A DNA stretch of 30,293 nucleotides from an uncultured Sphingomonadales bacterium (GTDB lineage: Bacteria; Pseudomonadota; Alphaproteobacteria; Sphingomonadales; Sphingomonadaceae): assembly GCA_937898525.1 (NCBI GenBank), contig CALCBC010000084.1:1-30293 (forward strand), read 5' to 3'. Positions 24,221 to 30,293 of this stretch are shown piece after piece. The notes under the pieces were generated by a model. That model had not been told where the DNA came from. It made no database searches and was given only the letters and a program-made list of their open reading frames with translations. How positions within the stretch are numbered: the first letter of the stretch is position 1; each line of letters opens with the position of its first letter. The position numbers and the translations under genes were made by a program.

Positions 24221-24793
24221 ATGGTTGATCGGCGAAACGGCCCGACCGCAAGCTTCCCCCGCCAGGGGGTCGTGGTCATGGGCGTCAGCGGAAGCGGGAA
24301 GAGCACCCTTGGCAAGCTCCTGTCAAGCGAGCTGGGCTGCCCGTTCATTGAGGGGGACGAGCTTCACAATCCCGCCAGCGTGGCCAAGATGCGCGCGGGC
24401 ATTCCGCTCGACGACCAGGACCGGTGGCCCTGGCTCGACCGGCTCGGCCGGGCGCTGGGCCGGAGCGTGGCGCAGGAAGGTCTCGCTGTCTGCGCCTGCT
24501 CGGCGCTCAAACTTGCCTATCGCCAACGGCTGGCGGCCTGTGCCGGAGTGCCGGTGTCCTTCGTGATGCTCGAGGCGCCCGAGGACGAGTTGCAGCGGCG
24601 TCTCGACAGGCGCGACCATCCCTACATGCCGGCCAGCCTGCTGAAGAGCCAGCTCGACACGCTCGAGCGGCCCGGCGCCGGGGAACGCGCGCTGATCCTG
24701 GACTCCTCGCGCTCACCGGCGGACATCTGCCGGGACATCGTGGACTGGCTTCAGGAGACCGGCGCCGCGCCACCCCTCGGGCGTCAACGATAG
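24221..24793 (+). CDS. gntK: Gluconokinase
   Basis: Phosphorylates D-gluconate to 6-phosphogluconate, feeding the Entner-Doudoroff pathway. About 190 residues, close to the usual 175. The P-loop is GVSGSGKST (21-29). Family landmarks are FIEGDELHNPASVAKMRAGIPLDDQDRWPWL (two adjacent blocks), CACSALKLAYRQRL, and YMPASLLKSQLDTLERP. The start is uncertain: ATG 24221 has AGGAGG (24203-24208) 12 nt upstream, while ATG 24200 adds seven residues and has no Shine-Dalgarno. Base composition matches its neighbours. No edd, eda or gluconate dehydratase is present in the window, so downstream steps must be encoded elsewhere. Confidence 0.93.
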   Translation: MVDRRNGPTASFPRQGVVVMGVSGSGKSTLGKLLSSELGCPFIEGDELHNPASVAKMRAGIPLDDQDRWPWLDRLGRALGRSVAQEGLAVCACSALKLAYRQRLAACAGVPVSFVMLEAPEDELQRRLDRRDHPYMPASLLKSQLDTLERPGAGERALILDSSRSPADICRDIVDWLQETGAAPPLGRQR

Positions 24794-24819
24794 CCCCTCG
24801 CACCGACCCGGAAGCCGAA

Positions 24820-24850
24820 CGGGCGGGCCGCCCTGGGCCGGGCCCGCCCG
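24820..24850. terminator. GC-rich hairpin between convergent gluconokinase and the beta-helix protein
   Basis: CGGGCGGGC (24820-24828) pairs with GCCCGCCCG (24842-24850), extended by one more pair inside. It sits in the 67-bp gap between two convergent stops. There is no clear U-tract, so it may be a bidirectional terminator of low efficiency. Confidence 0.5.
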
Positions 24851-24860
24851 CTCCGTCGTG

Positions 24861-27800
24861 TCAGATCCTCGCGGAATAGAGCGTGTGATGCGTGAGGATG
24901 AACAGCGTGCGCCCATCGGGCCCGCCGAACAGCAGCTGGAGCGGCCGCTCGGGAACGTCGATCCGGCCCGCCTCGCGGCCGTCGGCCTCGTAGACCCAGA
25001 TCTGGCCGTTGGCGACGTAGACCCGGCCATCGGGCCCGCGCGCCACGCTCTCGCCGCCGCGATTCGCGAAAGGTTGCAGTTGGGTGATCGCCCCACCCTT
25101 GCCCAGCACGCCCTTGTAGGTCGTGATCTCCGAACCGTTGGTCACGAAGACCTCGTCCCCCGGTTTCGCCGTGGTGAATCCGTAACTCTGCCGCGAGTGC
25201 GACCAGCGCCAGCCGCGGTGGTCGGGTGGGCCCTGCTCGAACGTGCGATAGGCGGGGAGCACGAGGCTTCCGTCGGGCGACACGTATTCCTTCGGATTCT
25301 CCACCGAGACCTCGCGGGCGAAGATTTCCGCCAGCGTGGTGAAGCGGTCCGTCGCCGGATCGTACTGGTCCTTGAACTCCCCGTTGGCCCAGTAGTTCGC
25401 GGGAATGGCCGTACGGGCATTGGGCCGCTCGGCCACGTCGGTCTGCGGGATGACGGTCATGTGCTCGGCGGAAGTGCCGGGCTTGAAGGCGTAGACCGTG
25501 CCCTCCGGCCCGATCGACGACAGCACCATGATGTTGCCGGAAGCGTCGATCGCGAGGTTGACCGGATCGGTCGGCGCGTCGCGCTCTATCGTGAGCCCTT
25601 CGTCCGGGCTCCAGCCATAGATACGGTGGAAGTAGTTGTCGACGAAGTAGAGCTTGCCGTCCGGCGCGACGGCCGCACCGGAGATCGACCAGAAACCGTC
25701 CGCGAGCTTTTCGACCTTGGGTGCGGTCGCCGGCGGCACGGGTGCCGTGGTGCCGGCCCTGACGTCGAGCACGGTGAACTCGCGCTCGCGTACTTCGAGA
25801 CCGCTGGTGAGGTCGTAGATCGCGTTCGAGTACGGGAACTTGCTCGCGCGCAGGAAGGTGCCGCAACCGTTGCGGTCGCAGGTACCGAAGCCGCTCTCCG
25901 CGTTGACGTGGACGTTGCGGAAGCGGATGTCGTCCACGTTCTGCAGCACGACCGCCGAACGGGCCGGCTTGTACGTCCGGGTCACCCGGTAGCCGTGATA
26001 GTTGGCAACCAGGATGTTGCTCGAGTTCCTGATCTCCAGCGAGATCGCATCCGGACTCTCGCCGACTTCCTGTTCGGTCTGCGGCGCGTAGAGCGACCAG
26101 TTCCTGACTCGGTCGAGGCCCAGCTCGAGCCGGCGGTGATGCTCGGACGAGATCTGCATGACCCGCCCGGGCGTCTCGGTGTCGGTGATGTACATGCCCG
26201 CCTGCGACAGCGTGTTGGCCGTCCACAGGTTGGTGAACGTTCCGCCGCCACCGTCAGTGATCCAGAAGCTCGGATACTGGCCGTCCCAGCGGTTGCGCGG
26301 ATCGGGATCGCCGGCGTGGTACGGGTCGTAGGGATTGAGCCGCGAGCCATCGGGCAGGAACGTCCCGTGCCCGCCGAGAATCTTGATGTCCTGTACCAGC
26401 GAATCCTCGCCGGCCTTCCACAGCACCGCCGTCGCGCGCGGATTGATCCCGCCCGTCGAAACGCCGATCCCGGAGAAGACGGCGTTGCCCCCCTTGGCGG
26501 ACGCGATCAGCGCCTTGGGCGCGCCGACGCCCTGGTAGCCCTCGGCCTCTTCCGCCAGGATGATCTGCGTGGTCGAAGGATGAAGGCCGAGCAGCACCGT
26601 GTCCGGACGCAGCCGGATCGTGTCGGACACCTTGTAGAACCCGCTCGGCAGGTAGACCACGCGATGGGCGTCGATCGCCGCCTGCAAGGCAGCCGTGTCG
26701 TCGGTCTCGGCATCCCCCTTGGCTCCCAGCGCGCGGACACTGGTCCACTCGCTGACCGGCGGCAGCTTGGCGATCACCGGGTCACGCCTGTCCGGCATTG
26801 CGTCGAGCGCTTCGGCCCGGAAGCGCGCCTCGTACCGGCCGGTATGTCCGAGGCCGTCGAGCGTGAGGCCGTAAGTGAACTCGCTCACCTTGTAGGTCCC
26901 GGCCGCCCCGTGCGTTTCGCCACTCTGCTCGAGGCGCGCGAACACCGGCGTTCCCGTGGCCGTCGCGTTGAGGAAGGTGACTTGCGTGAAAGCGTTGTTC
27001 TCGTTGGAGATCGCGACGCCGGCCCTGGAGACATTGACGAAGCGCACGTCCTCTCCGAACAGCCAGTCCCCGTAACCCTCGTCGATCTCGACCCCGACAG
27101 GCGTGTCGCGGAACTCGACGTTGAGCATCGTCAGCCCCGCCTCGTGCTCGCGGATCGCCGCATCGCGCTGCCCCTCGAAGGTCGAGTCCATCAGGGTGAA
27201 CGGCCATGCCGGTGAGGGCTTCTCGGTCACGATGCCATAGCGGCCGCCCTTGAAGTGCAGGTCGACCGCCTCGTTGCCCACGTAGTAAATGCCGGCGAAG
27301 CCCGAGCCGATGTCGAAGTCCATGTGCCTGAGATAGGCGTGTTGCGCGGCGTGGAAGCGCAGCGCCGTCGCGGCCGGGTTGCCCTCGCCGATCTCGAAAT
27401 CGATGTTCGCCATCGCCGAGTAGAAGCTGCCCGGGTTCGAATCCGCCACGTCGTCACGCTCGGGCACGATGCCGGGCACCGGGTTGTTCATGCGGAAGTT
27501 CGGGTTGGCCGGCCCCGGGTCGCGCCCGGAGTAGACCACCATGTTCTTCACGCCCTCCTGGAACCCGGGCGTGTTGTCGGCGAGGTAGAGGATCGGCCGG
27601 GTCGGGCCGACCCCGAACACGCGCGTGCCCGGAGGGACGATCAGGGTCCGGGTGATCCGGTACTTTCCGGACGGAAGGTAGACGATCGAGCCCGCGCCAC
27701 GGCTGGCAGCGCTGTCCAGCGCCGCCTGGATGGCGGCCGTATCGTCGGTCTGCCCGTCGCCGGCGGCCCGGATCGTGATGGCCTTCGGATCGTCGGGTGC

Positions 27801-27899
27801 TGTCAGGTAGACCGACGGGCCCGCAAGCGCGGGTGTCCCCGCAAGCGCGGTTCCCGTTACCAGCAGAATCGTTGCGAACAGCCGGCTGCGGCGCTTCAT
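24861..27899 (-). CDS. Secreted double beta-helix (GH55 / pectate-lyase-3-like) protein fused to a beta-propeller
   Basis: A 1012-residue exported protein, probably glycan-active. The signal peptide is residues 1-26 (ends PALA). Two parallel-beta-helix modules start at about residue 35 (AAGDGQTDDTAAIQAALD, then VYLPSGKYRIT) and about 385 (GAKGDAETDDTAALQAAID, then VYLPSGFYKVSDT). This tandem GDG-TDDT arrangement is that of GH55 exo-beta-1,3-glucanases and pectate-lyase-3 superfamily proteins. From about 727 a six-bladed SMP-30/NHL-like propeller follows (VAPDGKLYFVDNYFHRIYGW, APTDPVNLAIDASGNIMVLS). The metal-binding Glu usual in the first SMP-30 motif appears replaced by SGAAV, so lactonase activity is doubtful. 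ATG 27899 is preferred over 27980 because it begins the signal peptide and follows GAGAAGAG. It lies 94 bp after the GntR gene, perhaps in the GntP operon. Confidence 0.85.
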   Translation of the reverse strand: MKRRSRLFATILLVTGTALAGTPALAGPSVYLTAPDDPKAITIRAAGDGQTDDTAAIQAALDSAASRGAGSIVYLPSGKYRITRTLIVPPGTRVFGVGPTRPILYLADNTPGFQEGVKNMVVYSGRDPGPANPNFRMNNPVPGIVPERDDVADSNPGSFYSAMANIDFEIGEGNPAATALRFHAAQHAYLRHMDFDIGSGFAGIYYVGNEAVDLHFKGGRYGIVTEKPSPAWPFTLMDSTFEGQRDAAIREHEAGLTMLNVEFRDTPVGVEIDEGYGDWLFGEDVRFVNVSRAGVAISNENNAFTQVTFLNATATGTPVFARLEQSGETHGAAGTYKVSEFTYGLTLDGLGHTGRYEARFRAEALDAMPDRRDPVIAKLPPVSEWTSVRALGAKGDAETDDTAALQAAIDAHRVVYLPSGFYKVSDTIRLRPDTVLLGLHPSTTQIILAEEAEGYQGVGAPKALIASAKGGNAVFSGIGVSTGGINPRATAVLWKAGEDSLVQDIKILGGHGTFLPDGSRLNPYDPYHAGDPDPRNRWDGQYPSFWITDGGGGTFTNLWTANTLSQAGMYITDTETPGRVMQISSEHHRRLELGLDRVRNWSLYAPQTEQEVGESPDAISLEIRNSSNILVANYHGYRVTRTYKPARSAVVLQNVDDIRFRNVHVNAESGFGTCDRNGCGTFLRASKFPYSNAIYDLTSGLEVREREFTVLDVRAGTTAPVPPATAPKVEKLADGFWSISGAAVAPDGKLYFVDNYFHRIYGWSPDEGLTIERDAPTDPVNLAIDASGNIMVLSSIGPEGTVYAFKPGTSAEHMTVIPQTDVAERPNARTAIPANYWANGEFKDQYDPATDRFTTLAEIFAREVSVENPKEYVSPDGSLVLPAYRTFEQGPPDHRGWRWSHSRQSYGFTTAKPGDEVFVTNGSEITTYKGVLGKGGAITQLQPFANRGGESVARGPDGRVYVANGQIWVYEADGREAGRIDVPERPLQLLFGGPDGRTLFILTHHTLYSARI

Positions 27900-27993
27900 C
27901 GTCTCTTCTCCCAGACCCTTGGAGGTGCGATCCTCGGCGCTGGCGTACGCGAAACGGAATCGCGAGACACCCGCTACCAAAGTCGAAGTCCCG

Positions 27994-28698
27994 TCACGGC
28001 ATCAGGCGGCGCCTGCCCAGCATGAGGTGCCAGCGCATGGCGAGCGCCGCCCCATCGGCGTCCTGCAGCCGGATGGCGTCGACGATCATCTCGTGCTCGG
28101 TCAGCATGGCCCCGATCGCATCGGGCGGCCGCGAACGGGAGATGTCGACACCCGCCCGCATGATCCGTTCGACCTCGGCGTTCATGTGGTCGAAGGTCGA
28201 AACGAACGCGGGGTTGGCCGTCGCCTCGGCGATGGCGCGATGCAGGGCGAGGTCCTCGAGGTGCGCCGGTCCGTTCGACAGGAGCGCCTTGCGCAGGTCT
28301 TCCCAGGCCCTCTCGATCACATGCATCTGCTCGGGCGAGCGACGCATCGCCGCGAGCCGGGCGGCCTCGGTCTCCACCACGAAGCGTACCTCGTAGCTCC
28401 CCAGCGTCGCCGACAGGTCGTCGAGCGCCATGTGCTCGCTAAGCCGCTCGGAGGGGCGCCGCTTGACGAACGACCCTGCCCCGCGCCGGGCCTCGGTGAT
28501 GCCGTCCGCGGCGAGGCGGATGAGCGCTTCGCGCACAACGGTCCGCGACATTCCGAACGTCAGCGCGAGCTGCGACTCGGAGGGCAGCCGGTCCCCGACA
28601 TCGAGGTTCTCGCTCTTGATGATCTGGACGATACGCGAATAGGCTTGGTCGGCGAGGCGTCCTTCGCGCTGCACGGCCCGGATGCTGCTGCTGATCAT
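27994..28698 (-). CDS. GntR-family transcription regulator, FadR/FCD subfamily (second copy)
   Basis: A 234-residue repressor-type regulator. The winged helix-turn-helix spans about 15-80 (DRLPSESQLALTFGMSRTVV, REALIRLAADGITEARRGAGSFV). The FCD domain has D149-x3-H153, H202 and H224 as the probable metal site. The recognition helix (GMSRTVVREAL) differs from that of the other GntR protein in the window (NISRIPIREAL). The start is ATG 28698, with GAGGG 8 nt upstream and 11 bp after the GntP stop; GTG 28713 is in frame and would overlap that stop as GTGA. It is co-transcribed with the permease and so probably senses gluconate or a derived acid. Whether it or the other regulator binds the repeated palindrome is open. 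Confidence 0.92.
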   Translation of the reverse strand: MISSSIRAVQREGRLADQAYSRIVQIIKSENLDVGDRLPSESQLALTFGMSRTVVREALIRLAADGITEARRGAGSFVKRRPSERLSEHMALDDLSATLGSYEVRFVVETEAARLAAMRRSPEQMHVIERAWEDLRKALLSNGPAHLEDLALHRAIAEATANPAFVSTFDHMNAEVERIMRAGVDISRSRPPDAIGAMLTEHEMIVDAIRLQDADGAALAMRWHLMLGRRRLMP

Positions 28699-28709
28699 GT
28701 CCGTCGCCC

Positions 28710-30065
28710 TCACAGAAGTTGGCTGCCGATCAGGACGAATACGAGTCCCACGACCGAGATCGCGGTTTCAAGCACCGACCAGGTCTTGAAGGTATCCGTC
28801 GTGCTCATCCCGAGATAGCCCCGAACGAGCCAGAACCCCGGGTCGTTGACGTGCGAGAAGAAGACCGAGCCACAGCCGATCGCCAGGACCACCCACTCCG
28901 GCGAGACGCCGCTCGCCGCGACCAGCCCCGGAACGACCCCCGCAGTGGTGATCGTCGCCACCGTGGCGGAGCCGGTTGCGAGGCGGATGCAGACCGCGAT
29001 GAACCAGGCCAGCAGCAGCGGCGAGACCAGCTCGTACGCCGCGAGGCGCGCGAGCAGATCCGACAGGCCGGCCGACACGAGCACCTGCTTGAGCGCGCCG
29101 CCGGCGCCGATCGCGAGCAGGATTGCGCCAGCCGGCACGACGGCCTCGGTCCAGATCGAATCCTGCAGCTTCCCGTCGCGGATGCTCCTGCCGAACAGCA
29201 GCGGGAGCGCAGCGAGGTTGGCGAGCAGCAGCGCGAGCACGGGATCGGATGCGGCGGCGAGCCAGGAGAGGCGCGCGCCGAGCTCACCGGGCAGGAGTGC
29301 GATCACCTGGCCGAGCGAGATCAGCACCACGGGCATGAGCACGACGGTCAGCGCGGCCTTCTTGCTCGGCGTGGTGGCGAGCGATTCCGGACGCTCGAAC
29401 TCCGGCAGGTCGAGCACGACATTCCGGGAAATGAACCGGGCCAGCAGCGGCCCGGCAATGATCCCGGTCGGGATCGCCACCAGGAGCCCGTAGTACATGG
29501 TCACCGCAAGGTTGGCCTCGAGCACGTCGACAGCCAGCAGCGGCCCCGGATGCGGCGGGACCAGCGCGTGCGCGATCGAAAGACCGGTCAGCGCCGGAAG
29601 CAGCAGCATGAGCTTCGCGCGGTCGCTCGCCCCCTGCCCCCCCTTTCCAGAGAGGCTGGCCGCAACGGCCGCCACGATCGGCAGCAACAGGACGAGTCCG
29701 GTCTCGAAGAACAGCGGCAGGCCGATGACGAGCGCGACGGCGAGGCTGACCCAGGGCCCCGTGCGGGCGTTGGTAAAGCGCAGCGCGGCATGCGCGAGGG
29801 CCCCGGCACCGTTGGATATCTGGAGCATTGCCCCGAGCGAGAGCCCCAGGGCGACCACGAGCCCGGTTCCGCCGAGTATCGCCCCGGCCCCCTCCTCGAC
29901 GGCGTCGGCCGTATCGGGCACCGTCAGCCCGGCGAGCGGACCGACCGCGAAGGCCCCGCACAGCAGCCCGACGAACGGATGAAGCCGGCCCTTGACGATC
30001 AGCAGGATCGACAGGGCGATGCCCGCCAGGGCAGCCGCGACCAGGCGAATCTCCTCCCAACTCAT
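28710..30065 (-). CDS. gntP: GntP-family gluconate:proton symporter
   Basis: An inner-membrane carrier of 451 residues importing gluconate or a related aldonate. It has 12-14 hydrophobic segments. Family features are KGRLHPFVGLLCGAFAVG near the N-terminus, GTGLVVALGLSLGAMLQISNGA, LVIGLPLFFETGLVLLLPIV, HALVPPHPGPLLAVDVL and the C-terminal VFFSHVNDPGFWLVRGYLGM. The length equals that of E. coli GntP/GntT (about 440-450). ATG 30065 follows AGAGGGA about 9 nt upstream. Operator site 6 lies 42 nt before the start. The second GntR gene follows immediately. Together with gluconokinase it forms the classical gluconate module, although the kinase gene is about 4 kb away. Confidence 0.95.
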   Translation of the reverse strand: MSWEEIRLVAAALAGIALSILLIVKGRLHPFVGLLCGAFAVGPLAGLTVPDTADAVEEGAGAILGGTGLVVALGLSLGAMLQISNGAGALAHAALRFTNARTGPWVSLAVALVIGLPLFFETGLVLLLPIVAAVAASLSGKGGQGASDRAKLMLLLPALTGLSIAHALVPPHPGPLLAVDVLEANLAVTMYYGLLVAIPTGIIAGPLLARFISRNVVLDLPEFERPESLATTPSKKAALTVVLMPVVLISLGQVIALLPGELGARLSWLAAASDPVLALLLANLAALPLLFGRSIRDGKLQDSIWTEAVVPAGAILLAIGAGGALKQVLVSAGLSDLLARLAAYELVSPLLLAWFIAVCIRLATGSATVATITTAGVVPGLVAASGVSPEWVVLAIGCGSVFFSHVNDPGFWLVRGYLGMSTTDTFKTWSVLETAISVVGLVFVLIGSQLL

Positions 30066-30106
30066 TCGGCTGCGTCCCTCTCCCGCGCACCGTCAGCGGT
30101 GCCGCT

Positions 30107-30118
30107 TTTGTATACACG
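30107..30118. promoter_or_regulatory. Operator site 6 (TTTGTATACACG) upstream of gntP
   Basis: Core TTGTATACA, 42 nt before the gntP start. A -10-like TATACA is embedded on the minus strand, but no convincing -35 is seen at 16-18 nt. Confidence 0.68.
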
Positions 30119-30146
30119 TTAGCGCGGACTTGTGTGACAGAAAATA

Positions 30147-30182
30147 CGCAAATGGTCGCAATTTGCGCGAATCCCGCGCAAA
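30147..30182. repeat. Three nested CGCAAA/TTTGCG elements able to form alternative hairpins
   Basis: CGCAAAT (30147-30153) pairs with ATTTGCG (30161-30167). The middle element also reads TTTGCGCG (30162-30169) and pairs with CGCGCAAA (30175-30182), loop 5 nt. The two hairpins exclude each other. It may be a tandem operator for a different regulator, or a leader structure, in the divergent region right of gntP. Confidence 0.5.
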
Positions 30183-30217
30183 CCTGTCTGATCGGGCTTG
30201 AACTTGTTGGACAGGTT
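30181..30217. repeat. Inverted repeat AACCTGTC...GACAGGTT
   Basis: A perfect 8-bp inverted repeat (30181-30188 and 30210-30217) separated by 21 nt, just upstream of operator site 7. The spacing (about 29 bp centre to centre, close to three helical turns) would suit a dimer or tetramer binding to one DNA face. Confidence 0.4.
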
Positions 30218-30226
30218 GTATTACGA

Positions 30227-30238
30227 ATCGTATGCAGT
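30227..30238. promoter_or_regulatory. Operator site 7 (ATCGTATGCAGT) for a gene beyond the right edge
   Basis: The most degenerate half-symmetric copy, with core GTATGCAGT. A possible plus-strand promoter TTGGAC (30207-30212) with TATGCA (30231-30236) at 18 nt overlaps it. The downstream gene lies mostly outside the window. Confidence 0.55.
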
Positions 30239-30284
30239 TCGAGGCAATGGCCAACGCCGAACGCGGCCTGAAGCCACCATGTTT

Positions 30285-30293
30285 GGGGAGGTG
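30285..30293 (+). promoter_or_regulatory. Probable ribosome binding site of the next plus-strand gene
   Basis: The last nine bases read GGGGAGGTG, a strong Shine-Dalgarno with no start codon yet at suitable spacing, so a plus-strand gene divergent from gntP probably begins just outside the window. An open frame from ATG 30247 is an alternative start but has only GAGG very close upstream. Confidence 0.4.

Noticed and set aside
1..30293. Mobile element, prophage or genomic-island boundary
   Set aside because: No transposase, integrase, tRNA or direct-repeat ends were seen, and base composition appears even across the window.

Overview
The window is about two-thirds G+C, fully gene-packed, and reads as chromosome of an alphaproteobacterium, most likely a sphingomonad (Sphingomonadales). 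The grounds are long TonB-dependent receptors next to sugar genes, oxidative periplasmic sugar chemistry, FCD-type GntR regulators and a Caulobacter-XylD-like dehydratase. The genus is an inference. I see no rRNA, tRNA, CRISPR array, insertion sequence or phage gene. It looks like one large carbohydrate / sugar-acid utilisation locus of 22 protein genes.

Layout. (A) 3523-1, minus: a VTT/DedA-like membrane protein, a TonB-dependent receptor and the N-terminal part of a pentonate-type IlvD/Edd dehydratase that runs off the left edge. (B) 3594-14138, plus: a PVC-type beta-propeller/HEAT/cytochrome c protein, an ABC exporter pair whose permease has a large extra C-terminal domain, a cytochrome c-PQQ aldose dehydrogenase fusion, a secreted aldose 1-epimerase, a secreted metallo-beta-lactamase-fold hydrolase and quinone-linked D-lactate dehydrogenase. 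The last four are joined by ATGA overlaps. (C) 14283-15903, plus: a GntR/FCD regulator and a fumarylacetoacetase-fold hydrolase of the 2,4-diketo-3-deoxy sugar-acid type. (D) 17532-15950, minus: two SDR dehydrogenases, one DHRS6-like. (E) 17746-20735, plus: an MFS sugar-acid symporter, a third SDR and a ThuA-domain protein. (F) A large TonB-dependent receptor (23990-21018, minus) divergent from gluconokinase (24221-24793, plus). (G) 30065-24861, minus: GntP permease, a second GntR/FCD regulator and a 1012-residue secreted protein with two beta-helix modules and a beta-propeller.

How it may work together (inference). A secreted glycan-active enzyme and two outer-membrane receptors supply saccharides to the periplasm. 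The epimerase and PQQ/haem dehydrogenases oxidise aldoses to aldonic acids, and GntP and the MFS carrier import these. Inside, gluconokinase sends gluconate to the Entner-Doudoroff route. The dehydratase, a DHRS6-like SDR and the FAH-fold hydrolase form a non-phosphorylating diketo-hydrolase route to pyruvate plus glycolate or lactate, and Dld could return D-lactate electrons to the quinone pool.

The most striking non-coding signal is a 12-bp near-palindrome, roughly WYYGTATRCANN. It recurs seven times, at essentially every transcription-unit start in the window, and sits inside recognisable promoters in several cases. It suggests that the whole region is a single regulon under one of the two local FCD-type GntR regulators.
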